Shown one piece after another: positions 24,459 through 35,767 of a stretch of 64,000 nucleotides of DNA. Below the pieces are notes generated by a model. The model worked only from the letters and a program-made list of their open reading frames with translations. It was not told the origin of the DNA and searched no databases. The translations under genes and the position numbers were made by a program. Positions within the stretch are counted from its first letter, which is position 1, and each line of letters starts with the position of its first letter. Origin of the DNA: Leuctra nigra (lineage: Eukaryota > Arthropoda > Insecta > Plecoptera > Leuctridae); NCBI GenBank assembly GCA_934045905.1, contig OW203770.1, positions 496,001 through 560,000 on the forward strand. The letters run 5' to 3'.

Positions 24459-24599
24459 GTTTAAATAGGGATAAGATAGGTAATGAAAAAGTAAGAAGAA
24501 GAGTACCTACCTAATTAAAGTACAATAATATTTGTGTGATCAATGTTTGAAATGCACGAAATGTGTGCTCAAAGACGTAATGTATTCAATGTCGTAATG

Positions 24600-24900
24600 T
24601 TACGAAATGAATCTTGAACAAAACTTCGCAAATATGAAAATAAAGTAAACACCTTTCAACTAATAAGCGAAAGGAATCAAAGTTCCACACAAAAAAACGG
24701 ATCAGGTAAAATAGTAACTACCTAGTTTAGAAACGGAATGAATCCAACGTTCCACAATTAAAATAAGACAACGTAATGTTTTGAACTGAATGAATCAAAA
24801 CTTTCAAAAAAAAATAGCAACCTTCAAGGAAATGTCAGGCTAGACAGAAGCTCAGAAACGGAATAAATCCAACGTTTCCAAGAAGAAAATAATTTGAAAT
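24600..24900. repeat. degenerate GAATGAATCCAACGTTCC repeats
   Basis: Five loosely spaced units of the form (A)CGGAAT(G)AATC(C)AA(C)GTT(C)C occur at about 24608, 24668, 24730, 24784 and 24858. Spacing is 54-74 bases and identity is moderate. They lie in the middle segment of H4, upstream of its ORF. Confidence 0.45.
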
Positions 24901-25805
24901 AATCAATCCCCTGGACAAAAACTGTAGATACCTAATATCTATGCTTTAAAAGCGATTCAATTTTACTAATACCTTCACAAAGTACACCAAATTGCCAAAA
25001 TTATCCACGAAAAGAAGCAAAATGCAGGAGAGATTTGGAATGACGTGTGAACGCTAGAAGAGAACAAACGCCACTCAATGATATTATTGAAATGTGAGCT
25101 TATGTTTCTAATCCCTCCTGGATGCAAAATCAGCCAAGTAGAAACACGGGAGGCACGGCCATCAGAACTACGAATTGACGAAAAGACAATCAAGGTCCTT
25201 AAAAACTCGAAATGATTTGTTGGAAACTATGATCCAAATTGAATTATTCAAATTTGATCAACTCAATAAACATAAAAATATCTGCTTTTCACTAAAAAAA
25301 AGTGTACATACCATCAAAACACTCTTGTACCTAAAGCAAATCAGATTCAGTTGCATTGGAAAGACATTCATTTTCAATGTTTCATTTCTGACAGCTATTA
25401 AAAATGTCAATAAGTGCATACTTTCTTGACAGATTCGGCTGAAAATTTGTAAAATAAGTGACATTGTTGGTCTTACTGACCATGCTAAATATGAGTTTGA
25501 TCACATTTCTCGAAGACCATTTTCAATTTTTAGGCTATCAGGAGATACTTATTTTAACAATGAACCAATGGATGGATTTCAAAAAAAAATGGGTCTGCAA
25601 ACAGAGAAGGTTGTCTTTACATGTGTGCAAAATTTCAGGTCGATCGGTGAAACGGTGCGACTTCTATTGCTTCCTTTAGCATACAAAAACAAAAAAAAAC
25701 AAAAACAAAAACAAAAAAAAAAAAAAAAAAAACAGAGGTCCGTGCTAAAAGAGCCAAATGGAGTCGCTCGCTTCGCTCGCTCAATGAAAACAAGAAACTA
25801 ATACC

Positions 25806-26356
25806 TTAAGGAGGGATGCCCAAGTAGATTTTCCAAAAATATTTTTTGTTGAAATGTACGACTTTTATTATTTTTTCAACATTTCAACTATATTTTTATG
25901 TAAAAGTTTCATCAAATGTCTTGTAACTTACAACTCTCGAATTATATTGAGTTTTCAATATGATGTCTTCGGAAGATTAAGAAATTTTAACACAGGAGGT
26001 ATAGGAAAATTATTTAGAATTTGGCGCCTAACTTTTAAAAACGTACGGCTAGGTGTATATATAAAAATCTTAATAAATACCTCTATGTCTAATACACATA
26101 ATATTAGTTTTTTGAAAAAATCTATCGGTGGAAAATAGTTTAAATCTAATATTTACTAGGAAAATTACCGTGTTTTTTCGACTTACCATGTTAAAGATAG
26201 GGCTAACTCAAATTTATAAAGTGATATATCTTGGAAATTAGTTCGGCTACCCCACTTTTTCTTGCGTTTATATGGTGCACAAGGAAATTATCTATTAAAT
26301 AAGCATATTAATTCAAATATCTATCGGAGACCTCTACTTGGGCATCCCCCCCTTAA
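25806..26356. mobile_element. M-family TTAA MITE, copy M1
   Basis: TTAAGGAGGGATGCCCAAGT at the left and its complement ending CCCTTAA at the right form terminal inverted repeats of about 23 bp with TTAA at each end. The interior has no gene. Diverged copies lie at 1591 and 56180. Confidence 0.75.
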
Positions 26357-26417
26357 GTACTGACAAACTATTGTAGGCCTGAATATGATACTGTTTTCTT
26401 GGTCTCTGCACTGGTTG

Positions 26418-28068
26418 CCCTGCTGAAAAATCTTAGCAAGTTCTTGCAAGATCTTGCAAGATCTTGCAAGATCTTGGCAAGATCTTAGCAAGATCTTAGC
26501 AAGATCTTAGCAAGATCTTGTACATTTTGACGCCAAAAAAACGTTGAAATTTCATTAAAAAAAAAAAAATCTATATTTGTGAGTATTCATTTGCATTTGG
26601 TAGGCCTCTTCTGAAGTATTGGACAAGGTTTGATTACACATTTCAATTATAAAATCCCGTGGAACCGCCGTAATTTGAACTTGCGATCTCGTGGTCCGTA
26701 GTCGAGCGTCTTACCGAGTAGGCCACCGGTGCAGACAAGACTTAGCTGCGCTAATAGTGATCATATTGAGTTTTCATATTTAAGTGAACATATTTATATT
26801 ATTTAGTGGATCATTAAATTGTTATTAACATAATAAAATAGGAGAAACGATAAATTATTAAGATTTATTTATTTATAAATAAAATAAAATAAAATATAAA
26901 ATATAAAATAAAATTAAATTAAGATTTATTTATTTATAAATAAATCTTAATATTTATAAAGTAAATTGATCTGTGATATTTCCCCCATAAAATATATCAG
27001 CTCACGCTCTGTAGTATAATTACCTACTATAGTTTATTTTACTAGGTGATGTGGTGCAAATTTTCTAAGTAAATGAAGTAAACATTCTGTAGTTTATATA
27101 CCTTACTTTACTACAAATACTGTAGTAAAAAGTCAATGAAGTACTACATATACTTCAGAATATACTACTGTAAACTACAATATAAATCGGCTATAGTAAA
27201 CATACTGTAGATTACACTTTTCTTTACTACAGATACTATAGATTTTCAATGAAGTATAGAACTTACTATAGCAAACTTATTTTGTCTGTAGTCAAAGTAC
27301 TCTAGCTACATACTTCGAATTACCTACTACAGTGAAGTACGTTCCCTATAACTTTACTATAGAAAACTGCAGTATATCGTCTGTAGTAAAAACACTATAG
27401 TACATACTTAGAATTACTACAGTAGGTAAAGTATATTTACTCCAGAGTAAAAAACAGTCTATTTCAGCGGAAGTAAAAATACTGTAGTTTATACTTTAGA
27501 TTACCACCGATACTGTAGAATTTACTTCAGTAATCTATGGTATTATGCAGTAAGTTTTTGCATGTACTTCAAGTACTATAGCACATACTATAGTTTACTA
27601 CACGTTATTACATAATACTTTGGAATACCTACTTCAAAATATACTATAGGAAATTTTTCTAAGGGCCTTAGCAAGATCTTGAAAAAATCTTTGTAAGATC
27701 TTGGCAAGATCTTGATTAGGTCTTGTCAAGATCTTGATAAGATCTTAATAAGATATTACCAAGATCTTACTAAGATCTTGATAAGATCTTGGCTAGATCT
27801 TGGTAAGATCTTGGCAAGATCTTGATTAGGTCTTGTCAAGATCTTGATAAGATCTTATCAAGATATTACCAAGATCTTGGTAAGATCTTAGCAAGATCTT
27901 GTTTAATACAAGATCTTGCAAAGACCTTACCAAGATCTTGTCAAGATCTTGGTAAATCCAAGATCTTGATAAGATCTTAGCAAGATCTTGGCAAGATCTT
28001 GGTTAATACAAGATCTTAGCAAGATCTTGCAAGATCTTGCAAGATCTTGGCAAGAATTTTCAGCAGGG
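26418..28068 (+). mobile_element. F element copy 1: decamer-array element with tRNA-derived core
   Basis: The termini CCCTGCTGAAAA and TTTTCAGCAGGG are inverted repeats. Just inside each end are arrays of 10-12 bp AAGATCTTGC/AGCAAGATCT units (27664-28055 on the right, 26432-26520 on the left). Every unit has an AGATCT palindrome. The middle holds a tRNA-Arg-like sequence (26661-26732), an A/T hairpin (26862-26948) and about 650 bp of CTATAGTA/CTACAGTA palindromic motifs (27005-27650). A reversed copy lies at 36129-37650. The flanks share only two bases (TG here, TA at the other copy), so a TA-type target is possible but weak. It has no ORF apart from translations of the decamer. Confidence 0.75.
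26661..26732 (-). other. tRNA-Arg(ACG)-derived sequence in F element
   Basis: On the minus strand it keeps the A box (GTGGCCTACTCGG), an anticodon-arm region GACTACGGACC with ACG in the expected place, and a B-box-like GCAAGTTCAAATTAC. Acceptor and anticodon stems are poorly paired, so it is a tRNA relic rather than a gene. The copy in the other F element (37341-37412) is slightly closer to a tRNA. Confidence 0.6.
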
Positions 28069-28284
28069 TGGATCTCGCTGCATTTGCATTATAGTTGCAG
28101 TTACTCGCGAAGTAAAACGCATCATCAGCTGCACCTGCATGACGTCATCCTCTCACCCGCACTGTCACCTGACACGAGGTGTTTGTCAATGAGGAAGATG
28201 CCAGGAGAAAACACCTCCCCGTGGCGCAGAGCAAACCAGTGGAGTTGCGGGGGCGATTTTGGAAAATATGAAGAGGGTCTAGTG

Positions 28285-28680
28285 GTAATTCCCCAGCCAC
28301 GGGCGTTCGCAGATTTTTTGCCAGGGGGTGAGGAAAATGCAAGGAAAACAATTGTCCCACGGGCTAAGGGGGGTGTGGGGGGCCAGCCCCCCACCCTGCC
28401 CCGCAGGGCGTTTTTTGGTTTTTGGACACTTTGAATCAAATTTTGAGACGTTATGAGGTGTATTTTGTTGAACAATTCATTATTTTTTAAGCTTGGACCC
28501 CTTACCCCGCAGGGTATTTTTTGGTTTGTTGACACTTCGAAATTAATTTTCTGAGTTTTTTGTTTAGAAAATGAAACTATACGTAAATAACACCACCAAA
28601 TTTGTATGCTATCCTGACATCCTTGCCTCCCCCCCCCCCCCCCCCCCAGTCACCCTGTGAAAGCCCATGCTTTCATCCGC
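28285..28680 (+). repeat. O-family element with a long C run
   Basis: It shares its full motif order with 61190-61556: a GCAAGATTT/GCAGATTT start, GGGGTGTGG, TTTTTGGTTTTTGGACACTT, GGTTATGAGGTG-like sequence, CACCACCAAA, CCTGACATCC, a C run, then GCCCATGC. The C run here is about 20 bases (28629-28648). Long open frames on both strands (148 and 136 residues) cross this repeat and its upstream GC-rich flank. They have no recognisable domain. Confidence 0.6.
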
Positions 28681-28849
28681 CAAAGGCCTATCGCCGAAGG
28701 CAAGTTTTTTCGAAATATTGAAAAAGCATTTAGTTTTAAGGCACTTTTAGAGCAATGATTAAACCTTGCCAAAAATCAAGCCATGATACGATATTTTTGT
28801 AAATTTGACGAAATGAAAAATCAACCTGCTGATCTTAATAGAAGGTGGA

Positions 28850-28915
28850 GGGGGAATCATGGGGGGGGCGATCGCCCCTTCCGCCCCTTCTTGGATCCGC
28901 CCCTGGTCACCGTGG
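28850..28915. repeat. isolated hAT-type terminus
   Basis: Read on the minus strand the block starts CAGGGGCGGATCCAAG, a common end of hAT-like MITEs, followed by GGGGCGATCGCCCC. No matching opposite end was found. Confidence 0.35.
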
Positions 28916-29106
28916 CAGAGCCCGGGTTTCCTCTCCGGGTTTCCTCTCCTCCCTTCTCTATATTACATTCTCACTAGTGGAGCCTGGCTCTGTTGAGAAT
29001 ATAGACTTAATAATAATAATAATAATAAAACCAGTGGAGTTGAGGGGCCTTTCGAAATGTTCAAGTCACTGTCAACCTTGGCGAGCGACAAAGTTTCCTG
29101 GCAACG

Positions 29107-31410
29107 ATTTGTCAAAAATGGTTGAAAAAATAAGACAATTTTTTTCCAAAATGGTCGAAAAATCTAAAAATCTTAAAAACTTTTAAAAATCTTTTTACAT
29201 TTTGGAAATATCGTTAAGGTGCTGCAAGCGCGAGCGATTTTGCTGCTTTTTGTAGACACTTTTTGCGATACGATTGGAGACGAAATGGTTAGACCAAATT
29301 ATTTGAAATTTTAATAGTGATTAGATAAAAGACAAACTTAGAGTTATTTCTTGGTACATTTTTAATTTTTTGTTTCGTTAATTAGTAATAATTCGTGGAT
29401 TTTTGGTGAAAAATTAGCTATTTTCTCGTCTCACTGGGCGCCGTATAAAATTAAATTTCAAAAATGTGCCAAGGGATTTTGTCATAGTCATTTTGTGATT
29501 TTGTCGTTTTGTCTAAGTTTGTCATTCATCTAATCATGATTAAAATTTGAGATCAATTGGTTAACGGGTTTGGTCTCCAATCGTATCGCAAATTTCAGAG
29601 TTTTGCGCGGTTTTGTTGAATAACCGGCGCCTAATTAACGATGCAATTAACAAAAATTAAAAAGTGCTACTAATATACAATCAGACTGATCATGTGAACA
29701 TCCTGTATAAGTTACACTCACTTATGAAACAATTTTTCTCTCTCAATTTTCTAAAACGGCCGAGCGCTAGTATCACCTTAAATGTTTCAACCATTTTGGT
29801 AAAAATCGTCAGATATTTTGACCATTTTGGAAAAAATATTGACAGATTTTTTTCAACCATTTTGGAAAAAAATACAGATTTTTCGACCATTTTGGAAAAA
29901 ATCGTCAGATTTTTTCGATCATGTTGGATTTTTTATTTATCACTGTATTACGAGATTTACGAGCAACATGTTTTGCATAGCCACCCGCTGTAACAGCCTG
30001 GCTCCTAGCAGCATGCGAGTTCTCCCCATGAGGTGTGTGTAAAGTAACTCTACAGTTTCTCTGCAAGTGGCAGAGTCGTGACTCAGCCAGGACTAAGTGC
30101 TGATGCAGCGCGCAGGTTTACGACCAACACGTGTTGCATTGCTACTTTCATTCCACCAGCTAACTACACTCGTGACAACATGACGGTTTTTTAAAAATGG
30201 TCGAAAAATCTTGATTTTTTCAAAATGGCTGAAAAAATCGGAATATTTTTTTCAAAATGGTCGAAAAAATCTGACGATTTTTTACAAAATGGTCAAAAAA
30301 TCTAAATATCTCACAAGATTTTAAAAATCTTTTCACATTTTGGAAAAATCGTTAGATGTTTCAACCATTTTGGTAATAATCGTCAGATATTTTGTCCATT
30401 TTGGAAAAAATATTGACAGATTTTTTTCAACCATTTTGGAAAAAATTACAGATTTTTCGACCATTTTGTAAAAAATCGTCAGATTTTTTCGATCATGTTG
30501 GATTTTTTATTTATCACTGTATTACGAGATTTACGGGCAACACGTTTTGCATAGCCACCCGCTGTAACAGCCTGCCTCCTAGCAGCATGCGAGTTCTCCC
30601 CATGAGGTGTGTGTAAAGTAACTCTACAGTTTCTCTGCAAGTGGCAGAGTCGTGACTCAGCCAGGACTAAGTGCTGATGCAGCGCGCAGGTTTACGACCA
30701 ACACGTGTTGCATTGCTACTTTCATTCCACCAGCTAACTACACTCGTGATAACATGACGGTTTTTAAAAAATGGTCGAAAAATCTTGATTTTTTCAAAAT
30801 GGCTGAAAAAATTGGAATATTTTTTCCAAAATGGTCGAAATAATCGGACGATTTTTTACAAAATGGTCAAAAAATCTAAAAATCATACAAGATTTTAAAA
30901 ATCTTTTCACATTTTGGAAAAATTGTTAGATGTTTCAACAATTTTGGTAAAAATCGTCAGATATTTTGACCATTTTGGAAAAAATATTGACAGATTTTTT
31001 TCAACTATTTTGGAAAAAAATACAGATTTTTCGACCATTTTGGAAAAAATCGTCAGATTTTTTCAATCATGTTGGATTTTTAAATCACTGTATTACGAGA
31101 TTTACGAGCAACACGTTTTGCATAGCCACCCGCTGTAACAGCCTGCCTCCTAGCAGCATGCGAGTTCTCCCCATGAGGTGTGTGTAAAGTAACTCTACAG
31201 TTTCTCTGCAAGTGGCAGAGTCGTGACTCAGCCAGGACTAAGTGCTGCTGCAGCGGCAAGGTTTATGACCAACACGTGTTGCATTGCTACTTTCATTCCA
31301 CCAGCTAACTACACTCGTGATAACATGACGGTTTTTTAAAAATGGTCGAAAAATCTTGATTTTTTCAAAATGGCTGAAAAAATAGGATTTTTTTTACAAA
31401 ATGGTCGAAA
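29107..31410 (+). repeat. W repeat: 574-bp tandem units
   Basis: Three units begin at 29783, 30357 and 30931 (both intervals are 574 bp). Another partial unit (29107-29213) precedes the G3 insertion. Each unit has a half of AAAATGGTCGAAAAA/TTTTCGACCATTTTGG motifs and a unique-looking half with GCCACCCGCTGTAACAGCCT, AGCAGCATGCGAGTTCTCC and CCAACACGTGTTGCATTGC. Unit 3 decays near 31395. The 60-110 residue open frames here (DFFQPFWKK-type) are translations of the low-complexity half. Confidence 0.9.
29214..29781 (-). mobile_element. G-family TTAA MITE, copy G3 (inside W)
   Basis: Reverse orientation: TTAAGGTGCTGCAAGCGCG at the left, ATACTAGCGCTCGG (complement) and CACCTTAA at the right. It is inserted at a TTAA in the W unit; the uninterrupted sites read GTTAGATG at 30351 and 30925. 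It carries an extra segment with repeated TTTTGTC/TTTTGTG near 29480. Confidence 0.85.
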
Positions 31411-31426
31411 AATCTAACAATTTTTC

Positions 31427-31943
31427 CAATTTTTCCAAAATGGTTGAAAAAATCTGATAATTTTTTCTAATAGTTGAAAAAAATGATGATTTTTTTAAAA
31501 ATGGTTAGAAAAATTGTTATGAAGATTGTAAAAAGATTGTAAAAATATTTTTAAAATATTTTTAGATTTTTACACTACCTATTTTGGAAAAAAAAATCAA
31601 TTTTTTGCAACCTTTTTGGAAAAATCGTTAGATTTTTTGACCATTTTGGAAAAACTTTTTCTGATTTTTTCAGAAATTTTTTTTTTTTTTTTTTTTGTGA
31701 AAAAATCAGAAAAAGTTTTTCCAAAATGGTCAAAAAATCTAACGATTTTTCCAAAAAGGTTGCAAAAAATTGATTTTTTTTTCCAAAATAGGTAGTGTAA
31801 AAATCTAAAAATATTTTAAAAATATTTTTACAATCTTTTTACAATCTTCATAACAATTTTTCTAACCATTTTTAAAAAAATCATCATTTTTTTCAACTAT
31901 TAGAAAAAATTATCAGATTTTTTCAACCATTTTGGAAAAATTG
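31427..31943. repeat. long palindrome, 246-bp arms, 25-bp loop
   Basis: The left arm 31427-31672 and right arm 31698-31943 are reverse complements with no mismatch that I can find. The loop is a T run with a few flanking bases. The arms consist of W-type AAAATGGTTGAAAAA sequence. Beyond 31943 comes another piece of a W unit (ACCAACACGTGTTGCAT). Identical arms imply a recent inverted duplication, or an assembly artefact. Confidence 0.9.
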
Positions 31944-32448
31944 TTATCACTATACTAGCTACAGGTTTATGACCAACACGTGTTGCATCGCTACTTTCAT
32001 TCCAGCAGCTAACACTACTTGTCTTTACATTTCAAACTTATCTTGCACTCTGATGAAAAATTGCAACATCTTGTAAAATCTCGATGAAAATATTGTAGAT
32101 CATAAAAATCTACATCTGAATCTGATAAAGAAAATTGAGGTTAGTTACACAATACCTACTATTTGACTATATACATTTATCATTGACTCTTTTATCGGCC
32201 ATCATCAGGCTATGCAAGTCACGAATTAAACAAGATTTTGCCAAGATTAGCAACATTTTGCAAAAAATAAGAATCTTGACAAGATTTTGCAAACTTTCCT
32301 AAAAATAAGAGTCGTCAAATCCTTCTGAAAAATACAGATATTGCTAAGTTTTTATCAAGGCCAAGATCTTAGCAACATCTAGATGTAAGATTTTCCTTTT
32401 TTGGGAAGTTTTTTGGCATAAAAAATATGCAGAAAAATAAACTACCCT

Positions 32449-33172
32449 CGGCACAACAAAAATTGATCGGTGACCAAATTTGAATGACTGCAGGTCATGT
32501 TCCATACCAATCAAAGCTTGTTATTATCATTGAAATGTGAGGTCAACTACTAGAGTGAGACAATGAGATCGCTTAGACTGACTTCTGATCAACATTCAGT
32601 CAATCAGATTTATTAAGGTGCTGCAAGCGCGAGCGATTTTGCTGGTTTTTGTAGACACTTTTTGCGATACTATTGGAGACGAAATGGGTAGACCAAATTA
32701 TTTAAAATTTTAATTGTGATTAGATAAAAGACAAACTTAGGGTTATCCCTTGGTACATTTTTAATTTTTTGTTTCGTTAATTAGTAATTTAATTAGTGGA
32801 TTTTTGGTGAAAAATTAGCTATTTTCTCGTCTCACTGGGCGCCGTATAAAATTAAATTTCAAAAATGTGCCAAGTGATAACCCTAAGTTTGTCTTTTATC
32901 TAATCTAGATTAAAATTTGAGATCAATTGGTTTACGGGTTTGGTCTCCAATCGTATCGCAAATTGCATCGTTTTGCGCGGTTTTGTTGAATAACCGGCGC
33001 CTAATTAACGATGCAATAAGCAAAAATGAAAAAGGGCTACTAATATACAATCAGACTGATCATGTGAACATCCTGTAAAAGTTACACTCACTTATGAAAC
33101 AATTTTTCTCTCTCAATTTTCTAAAATGGCCGAGCGCTAGTATCACCTTAAACGATCAATTTTAGTTGTGCC
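32449..33172. mobile_element. L-family MITE, interrupted by G4
   Basis: The ends CGGCACAACAAAAATTGATC and GATCAATTTTAGTTGTGCC are inverted repeats. Removing G4 (32613-33151) leaves a foldback element of about 190 bp. The interior GTTATTATCATTGAAATGTGA and GAGACAATGAGATCGCT blocks recur in reverse at 41622-41790. Confidence 0.65.
32613..33151 (-). mobile_element. G-family TTAA MITE, copy G4 (inside L1)
   Basis: Complete G element in reverse orientation with TTAA at both ends, inserted near the right end of the L1 MITE. It is therefore younger than L1. Confidence 0.85.
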
Positions 33173-33474
33173 AAGTGTACCTCTATGTCCTCTATTTGTG
33201 TATAAAAACTACGTTCCATGTCCGGTCTATGTCCGGTCTGTCATACAGTTGACGAATGCGTGTGAAGTGACGCGCTGAAGTGAGAGGGAATGACTCAAGA
33301 AGTTATTTCTGTGTTAGAACTCTCTCCTTCTCTCTCACATCACCCAGGAAAGTCAAGGCGCAGGATCTCAAAACATCACTCAGCACTTAGCACGGAATCT
33401 AAAGCATTTCGAAGTGGACCATTTCACACTTTACAAGAGCAGTTGACGAAACCGAAAAGGAATGTGAACCCAGT

Positions 33475-34401
33475 CAGAGATGGGCACTATCTACAAGTAT
33501 CTTTGATAGTATCTTTGATACTTGATACTATCAGTATCTTTATCTTGATACTTTTCATATCGCTTCTTATTCTAAGGTAGATTGAATTTCAATACTTTTT
33601 GGATGCAAACCAATGTTATAGTTAACTACAACCCTAATTAGCAACATAATAAAGCAATATTATATTTATAACTAAGCAACATTATATTTATAAGGTTTTT
33701 AAAGTTTTGTATAAGGATATTGAACTGATTGTCCGGATAAATATTGTGCGGATAAATATTGAATGCTATCCTCATATATGAATTCTTGTACCGCTCATGT
33801 TCCATGTTTTATTAATTGACAGTGTTGTTTTATGTACTGTACCATGTAAAGTAGCAAAAAAATGCTAATAAATACACTACTACTACTACTTCTTGGAGTC
33901 AGTATGAGTATCAATTATCAATTCATATTCAAAAAAGTATCAAGTATCTTTTACTGAAGATACTTTTGATACCTACTTTATTAAAATGCACATTTCTCTC
34001 AAAACCTGTATTAGATGTGCAAAAACTTGATTTTAGCACAAAAATGTTTCAGTTTAGAACCTCAGGTGTTTTTTTTTCTGGGAATCACTTCCGCCCATAC
34101 CCTTTGTTCACCCAACCCCTAACTCTTTGTTGACTGATGATGACCAAAGTCCAAGAACACTTTTGGCTGTGAACTGATCTCCCCCTCCCTCCCCTGACCA
34201 AATTCTTTCTTGCTATTGGTCGTTTAAAACATCTTTTGAAAGTATCTTTTGATACTCAAAGAATCTTTTGATACTAGTATCAATTGATACTCAAATTTAA
34301 TGAAGTATCAAGTATCAATTATCAAGTATCTATTTGAAAATTTTAAGAGTATCAGTATCTATTATCTTCATACTTTTTCCAAGTATCTTTGCCCATCTCT
34401 G
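33475..34401. mobile_element. hAT-type MITE with 8-bp target duplication
   Basis: The terminal inverted repeats CAGAGATGGGCA and TTTGCCCATCTCTG are flanked by AACCCAGT (33467-33474) and AATCCAGT (34402-34409), an 8-bp duplication with one change, the hallmark of hAT insertion. Both subterminal regions are rich in AAGTATCTTTGATA-type repeats. Inside, at about 33800-33892, is a retroposon tail ending in a (TAC)n run, probably a nested insertion. It has no transposase ORF. Confidence 0.85.
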
Positions 34402-34764
34402 AATCCAGTCAGAAGAATTTATTTCTAAACGGCTAAGTTAGGAGCTCGATTGCCATCATTGTTGAATTACGAAGTAATTATTAGTATGAACGGTTCCATC
34501 AAATTCAGACAAATACTTTTTTTTCAAACGACTTTTGGGAACTTACAAGCTTTGATTAATTTGACTCGGTGATAATTTATTTGAAAAACTGTAAATTTGA
34601 CAGAAAATAATTTCAGTTTTGAAAGGAAATAAAGTAAAAGTTCAATGAAATTCGTGAAATGCATTATTTTTGGACCATTAGGGAACCGTGGAACCCAAAT
34701 AATGTTAAATATTAATAAGGGTTTCGGTTGCGGTTTCAGTCCTGGTTTTAGGTATCTATTTGCA

Positions 34765-35220
34765 TTAGTAATGGCCCATTGAAAATTTTCATTTGAAATT
34801 TTCAGACAAATAAAAATTTTCAGAAAATTTTCAATGACTTGAAAAAATTGAAATTTTTTGAAAAAGTTTAAATCAATTACATTTGATTTAATAAATGTAT
34901 GGGCATACTTGGGATGCATACTGAACTCTATTATGATGCGTGTTGTTGTCTGAGCGGTAAATGTGCAAAATGATCATTAATACAGCATTCAAATTTCCCG
35001 CCTATGTAGAAATTACAGTCTGGCTATAATTACAATGAAGACAAACTGAGATTTGGGTTTATATTTGGCTTTGATTTTGATTTTACGCTTTTTTCAGATA
35101 TATTATTAACAATTGTGTAAAATAAAGCAATAAAAAAAGAAATTTAACAAATTTTCAACGCATTGAAAATTTTTATGAAAATTTTCAAAAAAAAATTTTC
35201 AGAAAATTGCCATCACTAAT
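34765..35220 (-). mobile_element. A-family hAT-like MITE, copy A2
   Basis: Same internal order as A1 but reversed. The ends are TTAGTAATGGC and GCCATCACTAAT. The flanking TATTTGCA (left) and AATTTGCA (right) look like an 8-bp target duplication with one mismatch. Confidence 0.75.
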
Positions 35221-35224
35221 AATT

Positions 35225-35400
35225 TGCATAGATAATTCAATGATCACGATGATTGGGAGACGATAACGAAGAATAAGCGATCGTGGACTTAGGGAACCTT
35301 CCCAGCATTTGCATCGAGTTCGACAGTGAGAAACCACGTAAACCTCATCAGAATCCCGATGATCCACGTTCCGACACGGTCTCGAGCCCGGGTCCATGCA
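35225..35400 (+). repeat. S-family repeat, diverged
   Basis: GATGATTGGGAGACGATAACG, GGGAACCTTCCCAGCATTTG and AGAAACCACGTAAA follow the order of S copies 84 and 43160, with many differences. Confidence 0.45.
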
Positions 35401-35767
35401 TGACGCAACAATGCATGCGTGTGTATTGTTGCGTTGTATCGCGTAATAGATCCCAGCATTAGCATTGCAATGGCATTGTATCAAAAGCAAAACACCCCCC
35501 TCTTCATCACATTTACAATTTACCTACTACCTACCTATTGTAAGTTGGTCAGTTTTATCAAGAAAAGAGACAAGAAGAGCCAAGTTATCGTAATAATGCT
35601 TCATTTCATACATTTGTCGTGGAATTTTAGGGTTCCAGAAGGTAGGGAAGATGGGGACTATAATTGTACCAAGAATTACCTACAAAAATTTGTTATTTTT
35701 TAACAAATTATCATACAATAATGAAGAAATGAGAAGGCTAGCCAACCAAATATCAAGTCGACCAAAA

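Larger units (their letters stand above)
23693..25784 (-). mobile_element. Helentron-like element H4, carrying an ORF fragment
   Basis: The 3' terminus (hairpin and CCTAG, then T) is at 23693 and the 5' terminus (TTGAGCGAGCGAAGCGAGCG) at 25784, both on the minus strand. At 2.1 kb it is the longest copy. Its ends are ordinary HINE sequence, but the middle (about 24235-25190) is unlike the other copies and contains a small minus-strand ORF (24228-24458). Either this is a remnant of a larger autonomous element, or one element with a captured or inserted middle. The same orientation of ORF and termini favours the first. Confidence 0.6.

Noticed and set aside
26661..26732. Functional tRNA-Arg gene
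   Set aside because: Acceptor and anticodon stems do not pair properly, and the sequence is part of a repeated element.
28125..28535. 136- and 148-residue open frames on opposite strands
   Set aside because: They overlap on both strands across an O-family repeat with GC runs. The second O copy (61190) does not keep either frame.
29690..31187. Several 60-110 residue open frames (FFQPFWKK-rich)
   Set aside because: They come from the AT-rich AAAATGGTCGAAAAA half of the W repeat, and their frames differ between units.
33290..33474. Small plus-strand frame before the hAT MITE
   Set aside because: It runs into the hAT element without a break and has no recognisable motif. The composition alone does not support a gene.
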